Positions 1-8,202 of a stretch of DNA of 39,422 bases are shown here, piece after piece. Made by a program: the position numbers and the translations under genes. Within the stretch, counting starts at the first letter, position 1. Each line of letters begins with the position of its first letter. Origin of the DNA: Armatimonadota bacterium (GTDB lineage Bacteria; Armatimonadota; Fimbriimonadia; Fimbriimonadales; ATM1); contig JADFGT010000015.1 of the NCBI GenBank assembly GCA_022567555.1, forward strand, positions 1 through 39,422, written 5' to 3'. A model generated the notes under the pieces. The model was not told the origin of the DNA. It made no database searches and saw only the letters and a program-made list of their open reading frames with translations.

Positions 1-82
1 GATAACGAACATCGTGGACGAGGATCTGGCGGCCGACGCGGTCGCGAAGGTCCGCGATTCGGCCAAGCAGGCAAAACGATGA
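1..82 (+). CDS. C-terminal tail of an unidentified protein (partial)
   Basis: An open frame beginning at base 2 runs for 26 codons and stops at TGA 80-82. The visible tail is charged and helix-like (reads ...VDEDLAADAVAKVRDSAK...). The stop overlaps the start of the next gene in an ATGA arrangement, as expected for an upstream member of the same operon. The tail is too short to assign a family or function. That it is a real coding end is inferred from the overlap and the plausible composition. Confidence 0.45.
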   Translation, partial: ITNIVDEDLAADAVAKVRDSAKQAKR

Positions 83-810
83 TGACAAAGACCAGCGTGT
101 TTGCGGGGATTGTGGCGGCGGCATTTGCACTCTCGTGCGGGCCGTCGAACTCCGGTCCTGTGACCGGCGCCAAGACCCCAGTGATAGACAACGTTGCGGA
201 AAGCGCACACGACCTGTTTCCGCTCACGGAGGGCAATGATTGGACGTACTCCTCGCAAAGGCGACAATCGTTCCCCGGCCGGCCATCGCAGACCGACGTG
301 TCTGACCGGGTCCTCATGGTCACCAAGGTCACGGAAACGGGCCAGGGAACGGACGCCGAAATCGAAGTGACCGGCGAAGACGCCGCCGACACGTTGTTGC
401 TTCTGTACCGAATCACGGACGACGGGATTTACCAGCTCGGGCATCGCCGCGGAGATGACAAGCTGATGTACAGCGAGCCTTTCCTCCTTCTGCCATGGCC
501 TATCAAGGAAGGTGAGACTTTTTCCTGGGAAGGCAACGGTCCGCTGCTGGGCACCGGGGCGGTCGGACCGATGAAGACAACCGTTTTGGTCAGAGGATAC
601 ATAGAGGTGGACACACACACGGACAGGTACAAAGCGTGCCGAGTCGAAGTTACCGAAACGTACACGTTCGACGACGTTGAATATAACACGGCGAAGGTGT
701 TTTGGTTTGCGCCTCGCGTCGGCCTCGTCCGATACAATGAATCCGTCAGAGCAGACACAGGAGCGGCCCACGAAGCCCTGCTCGAACTCACGAGCCACAC
801 AATAAAATAG
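79..810 (+). CDS. Predicted lipoprotein, member 1 of a four-gene paralogous array
   Basis: A 243-residue exported protein. The N-terminus has a short charged region, a hydrophobic stretch and a lipobox-like ALSC, so Cys20 is the probable lipidation site and the product is probably membrane-anchored. Just after the signal region is a FPLTEGNDWTY motif, and near the C-terminus a VFWFAPRVGLVRY motif. The same two landmarks recur, in weaker form, in the next three genes. This FPL..G..W.Y plus W(F/Y)A.GVG(L/I)V pattern is familiar from uncharacterised beta-rich exported proteins; no biochemical role is known to me. ATG 79 overlaps the upstream stop; ATG 82 is an equally possible start. The next gene begins 16 bases downstream, so they are probably cotranscribed. 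Confidence 0.75.
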   Translation: MMTKTSVFAGIVAAAFALSCGPSNSGPVTGAKTPVIDNVAESAHDLFPLTEGNDWTYSSQRRQSFPGRPSQTDVSDRVLMVTKVTETGQGTDAEIEVTGEDAADTLLLLYRITDDGIYQLGHRRGDDKLMYSEPFLLLPWPIKEGETFSWEGNGPLLGTGAVGPMKTTVLVRGYIEVDTHTDRYKACRVEVTETYTFDDVEYNTAKVFWFAPRVGLVRYNESVRADTGAAHEALLELTSHTIK

Positions 811-826
811 GTCGGAAAGAACACGC

Positions 827-1630
827 ATGACGAGGCGACTGTTTGGCTGCATCGTAATCCTAACCTTCATTGCCGCCCTCGCGGGCTGCAACCGCGGCGG
901 CGACGAGGCGATCGAGACGGCATTAAAAAAGGATGCCCTTCCCGTCAACTCCGCCGAAAACGCAGACGGCGATTCCGAAGAGCCGATCTTCGAACCGATC
1001 GAAGTCCCAGAGGAACTGATGACCCCGGCGCTGCGCGCCATGGGCGGACCCTCTTTCCAGGCGGTCCGTTACCGGGTCATCGGGCTTCCGGGCAGCGGCG
1101 GGGACGCCTCGGAGGGCGAGGAGGAGAGGTTTGGCGCGCGCATAACACGGGTCACGTCTGTCGAAGGCGGCAAAGTAACCTTCACCGTGCTCTGGACCGG
1201 CGGTCTTCAACAGTTTCGCAGTGAACAGTATGAATCCACCGCCGAGGGGCTCACCGCCGTCCGGTGGCTCGGCGTGCCGATTGACCCGCCCTTCACGTAC
1301 CTCGACGCCGACCTCACAGAAGGCAGGACCTGGAGCGACGAGTTCTCACTCGAAATGGACCCCGAGACGGGCACCGTCTACTTCTCGATCCGGTACACGG
1401 TGCTCGGGCGGCAGGAGGTGACTGTGCCCCTGGGAACCTTCGATGCGATTGTCATCGAGGAGGAGGGTCGCGCAAGCGCGAAAGAAATGAACATCCGCGT
1501 GAAAGGGCGCACCTGGTTTGCCGAAGGCGTCGGCATCGTCAAGGCGACCTCCGAGCAGAACGGCACGCGCCGGGGCGAGACAATCTCAGAAGAGTTTGAT
1601 CTGGTGGCGATTCCGCCCGAGGAGGATTGA
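827..1630 (+). CDS. Predicted lipoprotein, member 2 of a four-gene paralogous array
   Basis: A 267-residue protein with a clear lipoprotein signal peptide: MTRR, a hydrophobic core, then lipobox LAGC with Cys21 as the lipidated residue. Residues 22-60 are acidic and low-complexity, a likely flexible linker. The rest is a beta-rich domain with a VPLGTFDAIVIEEEG segment and, near the end, TWFAEGVGIVK, the family's C-terminal landmark shared with the flanking genes. It lies 16 bases after member 1 and 3 bases before member 3, so it is surely in one transcript. Function is unknown; an envelope location follows from the signal peptide. Confidence 0.78.
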   Translation: MTRRLFGCIVILTFIAALAGCNRGGDEAIETALKKDALPVNSAENADGDSEEPIFEPIEVPEELMTPALRAMGGPSFQAVRYRVIGLPGSGGDASEGEEERFGARITRVTSVEGGKVTFTVLWTGGLQQFRSEQYESTAEGLTAVRWLGVPIDPPFTYLDADLTEGRTWSDEFSLEMDPETGTVYFSIRYTVLGRQEVTVPLGTFDAIVIEEEGRASAKEMNIRVKGRTWFAEGVGIVKATSEQNGTRRGETISEEFDLVAIPPEED

Positions 1631-1633
1631 ACG

Positions 1634-2245
1634 ATGTTAGCCGTATTGGCAGTTGTGTCGCTTGCCTTGCCCGCTCAGACAGCAGACTACTTCCCCCTTA
1701 AGCCCGGCCTGGAGTGGGAGTACCGTGTCGCCGTTGGACGGTTCCAGGCCGAGTTCCGCCAGGTCCATCGGATTCTCGAGGCCGTTGAGATCGAAGGAAA
1801 GAGCGTCACTCCCATGGAGGTTCTGGTAAACGGTGAAATCAGCGGAGTGACCTATTACGCCGTGCATGACGGATTTGTGCATCTCATGGCGACAGAACCA
1901 GATGCTCTTCTTGCCGTCCCGGTCCCCGTGGTGCCCATGGAGCCCAAACGGGGACAAAAATGGGAGTTCAAAGGACCTACGCCGTTCCTCGGAAGCATGG
2001 CGCGCGCTGTTGTAAAAAGCCGCGTTGCCGGGTTTATGAAGGCCAAGGTCATCGGCGAAGAGATGGAGGTCTTGAAGGTGGTCACCGAATCCCAGTTGGG
2101 CGAAGGCAAATTGTCATACAAGATTCGCACAACTGAACTGTACGCCCGCGGAATCGGAATGGTCTACACTAAGAAGGAGGTTCTGCGGAAAAACGGCGGC
2201 GTTGCCGAATTCACCTTGACGCGATTCAAGGGGGACGCTCCTTGA
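1634..2245 (+). CDS. Predicted secreted protein, member 3 of a four-gene paralogous array
   Basis: A 203-residue protein with a short N-terminal hydrophobic segment (MLAVLAVVSLALPAQTA), best read as a type I signal peptide since no lipobox Cys is present. The mature part begins DYFPLKPGLEWEYRV, matching the FPL..G..W.Y landmark of member 1, and ends with an ELYARGIGMVYTKKE segment, the C-terminal landmark. A good ribosome site (GGAGG at 1621-1625, inside the end of the preceding gene) sets the ATG at 1634. The stop overlaps the TTG start of the next gene. Unlike its neighbours it appears soluble in the periplasm; its role is unknown. Confidence 0.75.
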   Translation: MLAVLAVVSLALPAQTADYFPLKPGLEWEYRVAVGRFQAEFRQVHRILEAVEIEGKSVTPMEVLVNGEISGVTYYAVHDGFVHLMATEPDALLAVPVPVVPMEPKRGQKWEFKGPTPFLGSMARAVVKSRVAGFMKAKVIGEEMEVLKVVTESQLGEGKLSYKIRTTELYARGIGMVYTKKEVLRKNGGVAEFTLTRFKGDAP

Positions 2246-2877
2246 GGCTGCGCCCCTCCCCCTGGATCCTCGCGCTGAGCGTCGTGTCCGTTGTATTCGG
2301 GTGCACCTGTGGCGAGGGCCTAAAGCAGGGGACCCTCATCAAGCGGCCTGACAAGTTCTTCCCCGACACTTGGAAACACGCCCCGGCCTCCCTGGTTTTC
2401 CCCGGCTTCGAAGTGGACGCGGAGTTGGAACTGATGATTGATGGGACGCGCCGCACACTTCGCGCGCTGCGCGACGGGGACCTGATGGACGAAGAGGTCT
2501 ACATCGTCACTACGGAGGTCATCGAGATTGAGCAGATACCGCCGGGCGCGGGAGAGCGCTTCGATCCTCCGATCCCGCTCCTCTGGTCTTCGATGCGCAT
2601 CGGCGACGAACGCGAATGGAAGGGCAAAGTGCTCTACGGGAAGCAGGGCATTCCGACGGAGGCGACTGTAAAGACCAGCGTCGAATCCGTGACCCTGGCC
2701 ACCGGGCCCGCGGAGACGGTGTACGTCGAAGTTAACCTGAGAATGGATGACGGCTCCCCGAAGAAGGCAGAACGGCGCCTCCGCTTCTGGTTCGTGAAAG
2801 GCGAGGGGCCGGTCAAGCGCGACTTCGGCGAGCAGGTTCGGGAGCCGCGCGCCGAATCGGACGCCGACGCCGGTTAG
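2242..2877 (+). CDS. Predicted lipoprotein, member 4 of a four-gene paralogous array
   Basis: A 211-residue protein starting at TTG 2242, which overlaps the TGA of member 3 (TTGA), a translational-coupling arrangement. The signal peptide ends with VFGC, making Cys21 the likely lipidated residue. The N-terminal FPL landmark is eroded (KFFPDTWKHAPASLVFPGF), but the C-terminal RFWFVKGEGPVKRDF segment still matches the family. It is the most divergent copy. The gene ends with an Asp/Ala-rich tail. It is followed by a 179-base gap before moxR. Confidence 0.72.
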   Translation: MRLRPSPWILALSVVSVVFGCTCGEGLKQGTLIKRPDKFFPDTWKHAPASLVFPGFEVDAELELMIDGTRRTLRALRDGDLMDEEVYIVTTEVIEIEQIPPGAGERFDPPIPLLWSSMRIGDEREWKGKVLYGKQGIPTEATVKTSVESVTLATGPAETVYVEVNLRMDDGSPKKAERRLRFWFVKGEGPVKRDFGEQVREPRAESDADAG

Positions 2878-3056
2878 GGCCTGCGGGTTCCGGTTCTCCA
2901 TCATGGGCACCTCTGGGCCGGTGTAGCGGCGACTCGCCGGGCTTAGCGCCTTCGATATGGACGGCCGAGAGTCGCCCAAGGGCCCCGCTGACTTCAGCGA
3001 CGCGCCCCCAAAAAAGAAGGATTGTGGGCGCGGACCGCCAATAACCGGAATCACGC
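2878..3056. other. Short intergenic gap before moxR
   Basis: No plausible gene is seen here. The gap separates the lipoprotein array from moxR and could hold a separate moxR promoter. I see no clear -35/-10 pair and no T-tailed terminator. The ORFs crossing it on the - strand are antisense shadows. Confidence 0.4.
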
Positions 3057-4004
3057 ATGACGGTTGAACAGGCTGCCGATAAAATCAGGACGGAAGTCGC
3101 CAAAGCCGTCGTCGGCCAATCCCAGCTGGTGGAGCATGTGCTGGCGGCGATATTCGCGGACGGTCACGTTCTGTTGGAGGGCGTGCCCGGGGTTGCCAAG
3201 ACGCTGCTGGTCCGCGTCTTGGCCAGGTCGCTCTCGCTTGAGTACCGGCGAATCCAGTTCACGCCCGACCTAATGCCCAGCGACGTGGTCGGCACGAACG
3301 TTTTCAATCAACAGACGGGCGAGTTCGTCCTGAGGAAAGGCCCGATCTTCACCTCGATACTCTTGGCGGACGAGATCAATCGCACACCACCCAAAACGCA
3401 GGCCGCGCTCTTGGAGGCGATGGAGGAGCGCAAGGCCACGATTGACGGCGTGCCTTATAAGATGCCCTTTCCGTTCGTGGTCTTCGCCACGCAGAACCCG
3501 ATTGAGTTCGAGGGCACCTACCCGCTGCCCGAAGCGCAGCTGGACCGCTTCCTTTTGAAGCTGCTCGTCCCTTATCCCGAAGAGCACGAGGAGATAATTG
3601 TGCTGCAGCGGTATTCGGCAGGATTCCGCGCCCAAGACCTGGACAAAGTCGGCATACAGGAGGTGCTCACCGCGGAGGACCTTGCGTCGCTGCGCGAAGA
3701 GGTGAACCGCGTGCGGGTGGATGAGAAGATTCTGGATTACATCAATAAGGTGGTCCGGGCAACGCGGACCTCTGAGATGATCGCAGTCGGCGGGTCGCCG
3801 CGCGCGGGGATCGCCATTCTTCTATGCTCCAAAGGGCTGGCTGCGATAAGAGGCCGCGACTTCGTGACGCCGGACGACGCAAAGGAGGTCGCGCTTCCGG
3901 TTCTCCGCCACCGAGTTTTGTTGCGCCCGGAGGCGGAGATAGAAGGCCTGACCCCCGACCAGGTTGTCCTTAGCCGGTTCGAGGCGATTCCGGTGCCTCG
4001 GTAA
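3057..4004 (+). CDS. moxR: MoxR-family AAA+ ATPase
   Basis: A 315-residue protein of the usual MoxR length. Walker A is GVPGVAKT at about residues 42-49, Walker B is ILLADEINRT at about 101-110, and the sensor-1 region reads FATQNPIEFEGTYPLPEAQLDRF. MoxR ATPases act as chaperone-like ATPases, often with VWA-domain partners, in activating or assembling cell-envelope and metalloenzyme complexes. No VWA protein is encoded in this window. The last 18 codons are repeated at 4623-4679, beyond an inserted toxin-antitoxin cassette. The present stop is TAA at 4002-4004; the ancestral stop was probably the downstream TGA that overlaps the dacB start. Confidence 0.92.
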   Translation: MTVEQAADKIRTEVAKAVVGQSQLVEHVLAAIFADGHVLLEGVPGVAKTLLVRVLARSLSLEYRRIQFTPDLMPSDVVGTNVFNQQTGEFVLRKGPIFTSILLADEINRTPPKTQAALLEAMEERKATIDGVPYKMPFPFVVFATQNPIEFEGTYPLPEAQLDRFLLKLLVPYPEEHEEIIVLQRYSAGFRAQDLDKVGIQEVLTAEDLASLREEVNRVRVDEKILDYINKVVRATRTSEMIAVGGSPRAGIAILLCSKGLAAIRGRDFVTPDDAKEVALPVLRHRVLLRPEAEIEGLTPDQVVLSRFEAIPVPR

Positions 4005-4081
4005 GAGAACGGCTGGCCTCCCCTCGCAGGCATATCATCCCATGCCAGAATCTATACTGTCAGGCAGGGACGCCGAGACGG

Positions 4082-4316
4082 ATGGAACTGCGCTTCTGGA
4101 AGAATTCGGAAACTGGGGAGCCGCACATCTGCGACCACGGCGTCTCAAAAGATGAAGTAGCCTATGTTCTCGACAACCCAGGCGAGGTCCGATGCGGGCC
4201 GATACCTGCTCGTCGTGTACGTCCCCGACCCCGGCGGCAAGAGCGCCTTCGTCATCACGGCCAGGCAGCTGACCGGGAAGGCATTGAAGGCCTACAGGCG
4301 TCGTATGAAGAGATAA
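4082..4316 (+). pseudogene. Frameshifted toxin gene of a BrnT/DUF4258-like toxin-antitoxin pair
   Basis: The N-terminal half is read from ATG 4082 (MELRFWKNSETG, then a HICDHGVSKDEVAYVLDNPGE segment). The C-terminal half is in another frame from about 4197 (GRYLLVVYVPDPGG, then KSAFVITARQLTGK and a basic KAYRRRMKR end) and stops at TAA 4314-4316. Together these are the two ends of a small toxin-like family in which HGV..DEV..VL.NPGE is normally followed by a short loop and then GRYL.V.YVPDP. That loop (roughly a dozen residues) is missing, so a small internal deletion with a +1 frame change explains the break. The antitoxin begins 4 bases after the stop. The frameshifted product would lose the conserved C-terminal half and is probably inactive. 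Confidence 0.72.
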
Positions 4317-4320
4317 ACAG

Positions 4321-4602
4321 ATGAGTGAACAAGAACTGCCGAAAGGATGGTCGGAGGAACGGGTGAAGAGGGTCGCTGACCATTATGATAATCTCTCAGA
4401 CGAAGAACTTGCCGCGGAGATCGAGGGCACTTCTGAAGAGGATGAGGCCGCCCCGGTCTCTCCCGAGCAGGCCCGCGAGTACCTTCGGGAGCACATGGCA
4501 ATCGCGGCGAGGATGATCGAGAAACTGGCGGATCAGGACGCCGTGGAACTTTATCGCCAGGCCCGCGCAATGAAGCGAATAGCAAAGGAGCAGTCGGCGT
4601 AG
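4321..4602 (+). CDS. Antitoxin partner of the broken BrnT-like toxin
   Basis: A 93-residue acidic protein whose N-terminus (LPKGWSEERVKRVADHYDN) matches the antitoxins that usually follow this toxin family, in which a LP.GW.EERV..V..HY signature is typical. The C-terminal half (VSPEQAREYLREHMAIAARM...) is different from the usual short tail and looks helical. It starts 4 bases after the toxin stop, the usual toxin-first order. The frame is intact although its partner is broken, so it may be a surviving orphan that still acts as a DNA-binding or neutralising protein, or simply the slower part of the cassette to decay. Confidence 0.7.
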   Translation: MSEQELPKGWSEERVKRVADHYDNLSDEELAAEIEGTSEEDEAAPVSPEQAREYLREHMAIAARMIEKLADQDAVELYRQARAMKRIAKEQSA

Positions 4603-4675
4603 CCGCCGTCGCGCAACTGATCCTTACCGCTGATCAGGTTGTTCTCAGCCGGTTCGAGGCAATACCTGTCCCTCG

Positions 4676-6064
4676 GTGAGTAGGCTCTTCGCTGTGACCC
4701 CGCTGCTGCTGCTCTCTACTCTGGTCCAAGCCGACATATCCGCCGACCTGGACGCGCTCCTTTCCGATGCGGTCTTGGCAAGGGCCACTGTCGGCGTTTA
4801 TGTGAAAGAACTCGGAGGCGACGCGCTTTACGAAAAAAACGCGGACAAGCGGTTGATTCCGGCCAGCGTGATGAAGTTGATCCCCACTGCACTGGCTTTC
4901 GAGCGCCTCGGTCCCGACTATACGCCGGTCACGCTCGCGTGGCGCGACGAGAAGGGCGTGTACCTGCGCGGCGGCGGCGACCCCGGCCTGACCATCGAGG
5001 AACTGGCCACTCTGGCCGAAAAGATGGGCCTGAAGCCGGACGACGAAGTGCATTTCGACGACGGTCTGTTCGGCGAAGAGCGGTTCGCACCGGGCTGGGA
5101 GGTGGGCGACCTTCCGTTCGGCTTCTCCGCGCCGATCTCCGCCCTCACCGTAAACGGCGGCCGCGCCGAACTGTGGGCCGAGCCGGGAAACGCATTCTTG
5201 AAGCCGCGCAACTTCGGCGTTAGGGTGGAGGGGAAACCGAAAGCCGGGAACGGTCAACTCCGCATCCGGCGTGCCCCGAATGGCTGGACCGTTCGCGTGA
5301 GCGGTTCCTTAGCCAAAGGCCCGGCCAGGCGAATCGCCGGCGTCAGCCTTCCCGACCCCGGCCTGTGCGCGGCGCGCGTGTTTCATCCCAAAGCGAAGCG
5401 CGCGCTCGGCTTGAAGCGGCCCAAGAACGTCTTCTTCACCGAGGAGCCGATCAGCGTGGTTACGGTGGGTCCGTCTCCGATGATCGGAACGATCCGCGCA
5501 CGAAACGTCGAGGCGCTCGTGCGCCACACGCTGCAAGAAAGCGACAACATGTATGCGGAGACGCTGCTCCGTTTGTGCGGCGCGGAGACGGGCGACTCCG
5601 GCTCCTGGGAGGACTCCCTGAAACTGGCCGTGGAGATGCTGGCGCGCTTCGAAATCCCCGAAGACGCCTATCGGCTGAGCGACGGCAGCGGACTATCGCG
5701 CTCGAACATGATGACCGCGCGCGCCGTGGTCCAACTGCTGGAGCAGGTCCTGATGGCCCACAACGGCGAACGATTCCTGAACTCATTCGCAACGCCGGGA
5801 GTGGGAACGCTGGAAAAACGATTGGAGGGCGTCACGGTTTGGGCGAAGACCGGCACGCTCACCGGCGTTTCATGTATTGCGGGCGTTGTGGAAACCCACC
5901 CGCCCGTACGCCGCTTCGTCTTCGCGATTCTTATGAACAACTACGCGGGCAAGGCGAAACGCCCGCGCGAAATCCAGGACGCGATCATCCGTCGCTTGAG
6001 CCAGGAGGCGGCGTTCCGGCCTGTCGGGGCGGGTTCAGTGGCGAGAACGGCGCCGCGATACTAA
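4676..6064 (+). CDS. dacB: PBP4-type D-alanyl-D-alanine carboxypeptidase/endopeptidase
   Basis: A 462-residue class C penicillin-binding protein that trims or cuts peptidoglycan peptide cross-links in the periplasm. The signal peptide is MSRLFAVTPLLLLSTLVQA. The three catalytic motifs are present: SVMK (nucleophile Ser64, Lys67), SDN near residue 288 and KTG near residue 389, with the large insert between the first and second motifs typical of the PBP4 (peptidase S13) family. It starts at GTG 4676, which overlaps the TGA of the displaced moxR tail, suggesting that moxR and dacB were once translationally coupled before the cassette separated them. It converges with the STN gene at 6061. Confidence 0.92.
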   Translation: MSRLFAVTPLLLLSTLVQADISADLDALLSDAVLARATVGVYVKELGGDALYEKNADKRLIPASVMKLIPTALAFERLGPDYTPVTLAWRDEKGVYLRGGGDPGLTIEELATLAEKMGLKPDDEVHFDDGLFGEERFAPGWEVGDLPFGFSAPISALTVNGGRAELWAEPGNAFLKPRNFGVRVEGKPKAGNGQLRIRRAPNGWTVRVSGSLAKGPARRIAGVSLPDPGLCAARVFHPKAKRALGLKRPKNVFFTEEPISVVTVGPSPMIGTIRARNVEALVRHTLQESDNMYAETLLRLCGAETGDSGSWEDSLKLAVEMLARFEIPEDAYRLSDGSGLSRSNMMTARAVVQLLEQVLMAHNGERFLNSFATPGVGTLEKRLEGVTVWAKTGTLTGVSCIAGVVETHPPVRRFVFAILMNNYAGKAKRPREIQDAIIRRLSQEAAFRPVGAGSVARTAPRY

Positions 6065-8202
6065 GGCACTCCGCCGGGCGGCGGGGGACGATACTCTATC
6101 TTCTGCCTAAGCGCCCCCGGCAGCGACGCATAAGGCCTGAAGGGCACGCTGGGATCGCTCGTCGCAGACCGAACGATCTCGCCTGTGACCAGCCCAAGCC
6201 GGAGCCGGAACGTGAACATGTATTTGCCGACGATTGCAGGTTTCCATTCCCTTTCAAACAGAGTTGCCCTCCGCTCCTCAGATCTCCATCTGTCTTGCGC
6301 GTTCATCAAATTGAGATACGCAGCCGGGTGGCGGCCATTCGGCTTCTCGAACAAGCCCTCTCGCTTCACGAATCGAAGTTCGATCGTTGACTGGGCTAGC
6401 GGACCGCTCGGAAGCAGTTGCGTGATCTCGCTGTCGTCCCCCTGTTCGCGTGCGGTCCAGGTCGCCTGCGCCCACTCGAAGTCCTCCTTCTGGTCGGGAT
6501 CTCCCCGTACTGGTCCGCCCGCGGCGTTAGCGGTCGTTCTGCTTCGGTAGACGACGTCGCCGAAGCGCGCCTCGGCCGCTGGGCCCAGGCGGCCGTATTC
6601 CAGTTGCCCGCCCTCCAACAAGACTTTGCGTTGAACCGGTCCCAGAGCATTCCACAGGCGGAGCATGTATAAGCCCGCTTCGCTCCATGCCGGCCATAGG
6701 AGAATTCCCAGCGTGTGTTCGAGAATCGGTGACGAAGCCTGATAGTCGTTCAGTTTCGCCGCCAGGGAAGCCATCTGGTCGAAGGTGAGCCCCACCTGCC
6801 CCAGGAAAAGGTCTCGCGTGCTGAATAGAAGAGGCTGCGGCACGCTCTCGTATCGAGCCAGCGGCCACTCGACCGTTCGCACCTTCACCCAGCCGCGGTC
6901 AAGTTTCCACGCGGCGCGCATCGCGTTCGAGACAGCGTCGAGCAACGCGCCCGGCGCGGTGTCTTGCACAGTGACGGCGGACGCCGCCCAATAATGCACG
7001 TCGTATAGATCGCACACAAGCGAAACGTTCGCAGCCCCCGCGACCTCGCACAGAAGCGCGCCCAGTCCGCTCCTCGGGTCCACCGAAGAGCCTTTTTCAA
7101 AGAAAGCCTTCCTGCGCGCGAGCGGAAGGGCCAACCGCCCTCGTTCGTTTCGCTCTAAGACTTTCTTCAATCCCTCCGTTAGCGGGGTTTCTTCGTCAAG
7201 ACGGTTCTTTTCCCGAACAGGCGGCTCTTCACCCTCCTTCCAACCGGCGATGCGCCGCCCCCCCCATTGACTCGCGAAGTTAAGGCCCCCTCCGGTCGCA
7301 ACGACCTTGCCATCACGTCCCAACAGAGTGACCCACGCCGTCGCCGGATAATCCACATGGCCGCGCCGGCCCGGAGAGAGACGAAACTCCACGCGCACGT
7401 TTGCGACGTCATCTGCCGCCAAAGGCTGCGAGGACGGATCGGTCGGCGTTCTTCCCGTTCTCTCTTCGATTTCTCTCCATCGCTTCTCCCGCTCACGCGC
7501 CGCTTCTTCGATCAGCGTTCTTAGAGCGTCCGACGAAACGTTCAGCCGGTGTTGCGACGGCGTAGGGTCGTATGCGAACACAAGCCGCGACCTTCTGTCC
7601 AACTCAAGAAGTCGCTCGCGGGAGAGGCCTACGAAGACCTCGTTGACAAACCGCGACCAGTGAGAGACCAAGCCCTGCTGCCAAAGCATCTGGCGACTCA
7701 GGTCCGTCCACCGCTCCCAATCACCGGCCTGAAGCGCGGCGTTGTAACGCTCGGTCAGCGCGGCGATCTCTTTCTCGACCGCCTCCCGGTCCGCCTTTTC
7801 CGTCTCCTTCAACTGCTTCTTGGCCTTCTTCTGAAGGTCCAGGTATGGCTTCAAGATCAGTTCTTCTAACTGCTTCCGCTCCTCTTTCTTGGACGCGGTG
7901 GTCTGATAGAGTCGATAGCCGTCGTCTTCTTTCTTCCAGGTCCAATCGAAGTGCTCGGCGATGACCGAAAGAACTTCGTGCGCCGGGCGGTCTTTGGCCA
8001 GGAGGATAATCAGCTCCTCCTCCAGCGCCCCGGACGCCGCCAGCCGCACGCCGATGTCCTCCGACAGCCGCTTCAGTACAACCCGGACCGTCTCAGCCTC
8101 GGCACGTACTGTGACCGTGCCGGCAAGACGACCGTCGGCCGACAGGTCAGCGGGGCCCTGCCCCGCGAACAGCGCGGCCAAGACGACAACCGGTGTGGTC
8201 AT
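6061..8202 (-). CDS. STN-domain (secretin-like) exported protein, tandem copy B
   Basis: A protein of about 713 residues from ATG 8200-8202, chosen because it overlaps the stop of the upstream paralogue (ATGA) and opens directly with a signal-like segment (TTPVVVLAALFAGQG). The frame stays open further upstream, but that extension lies inside the paralogue. After the signal comes an STN-like fold: VTVRAEAETVRVVLKRLSED, then a segment ending in HFDWTWKKEDDGYRLYQT. STN domains occur at the N-terminus of secretins and TonB-dependent receptors. Here no secretin pore or beta-barrel follows; instead there is a Lys/Glu-rich coiled-coil stretch (about residues 110-180) and a long domain I do not recognise, with a QLLPSGPL...STIELRFV segment shared with copy A. 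Its role in the envelope is unknown. Confidence 0.82.
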   Translation of the reverse strand: MTTPVVVLAALFAGQGPADLSADGRLAGTVTVRAEAETVRVVLKRLSEDIGVRLAASGALEEELIILLAKDRPAHEVLSVIAEHFDWTWKKEDDGYRLYQTTASKKEERKQLEELILKPYLDLQKKAKKQLKETEKADREAVEKEIAALTERYNAALQAGDWERWTDLSRQMLWQQGLVSHWSRFVNEVFVGLSRERLLELDRRSRLVFAYDPTPSQHRLNVSSDALRTLIEEAAREREKRWREIEERTGRTPTDPSSQPLAADDVANVRVEFRLSPGRRGHVDYPATAWVTLLGRDGKVVATGGGLNFASQWGGRRIAGWKEGEEPPVREKNRLDEETPLTEGLKKVLERNERGRLALPLARRKAFFEKGSSVDPRSGLGALLCEVAGAANVSLVCDLYDVHYWAASAVTVQDTAPGALLDAVSNAMRAAWKLDRGWVKVRTVEWPLARYESVPQPLLFSTRDLFLGQVGLTFDQMASLAAKLNDYQASSPILEHTLGILLWPAWSEAGLYMLRLWNALGPVQRKVLLEGGQLEYGRLGPAAEARFGDVVYRSRTTANAAGGPVRGDPDQKEDFEWAQATWTAREQGDDSEITQLLPSGPLAQSTIELRFVKREGLFEKPNGRHPAAYLNLMNAQDRWRSEERRATLFEREWKPAIVGKYMFTFRLRLGLVTGEIVRSATSDPSVPFRPYASLPGALRQKIEYRPPPPGGVP
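7914..8106. repeat. Near-identical STN-coding segment, copy B side
   Basis: Bases 7914-8106 align without gaps to 10085-10277, with about 16 mismatches by my count and an uninterrupted identical run of 77 bases (8018-8094). Outside this window the paralogues are clearly more diverged, and most mismatches inside it are clustered near 7965-7981. Confidence 0.85.

Larger units (their letters stand above)
3948..4679 (+). repeat. Duplicated moxR 3-prime end flanking a toxin-antitoxin cassette
   Basis: The 57 bases at 3948-4004 (LTPDQVVLSRFEAIPVPR plus stop) recur at 4623-4679 (LTADQVVLSRFEAIPVPR plus stop). By my comparison 17 of 18 residues are identical, yet 8 codons differ silently and the stops differ (TAA versus TGA). 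Homology ends sharply upstream of the LT pair. The segment between the copies carries the broken toxin and its antitoxin. The second copy is not preceded by the rest of moxR, so it is a displaced remnant; its TGA overlaps the GTG start of dacB. Confidence 0.85.

Noticed and set aside
5365-6390. A 341-codon + strand ORF overlapping dacB
   Set aside because: Out-of-frame shadow with Arg-rich composition, crossing into the convergent STN gene.
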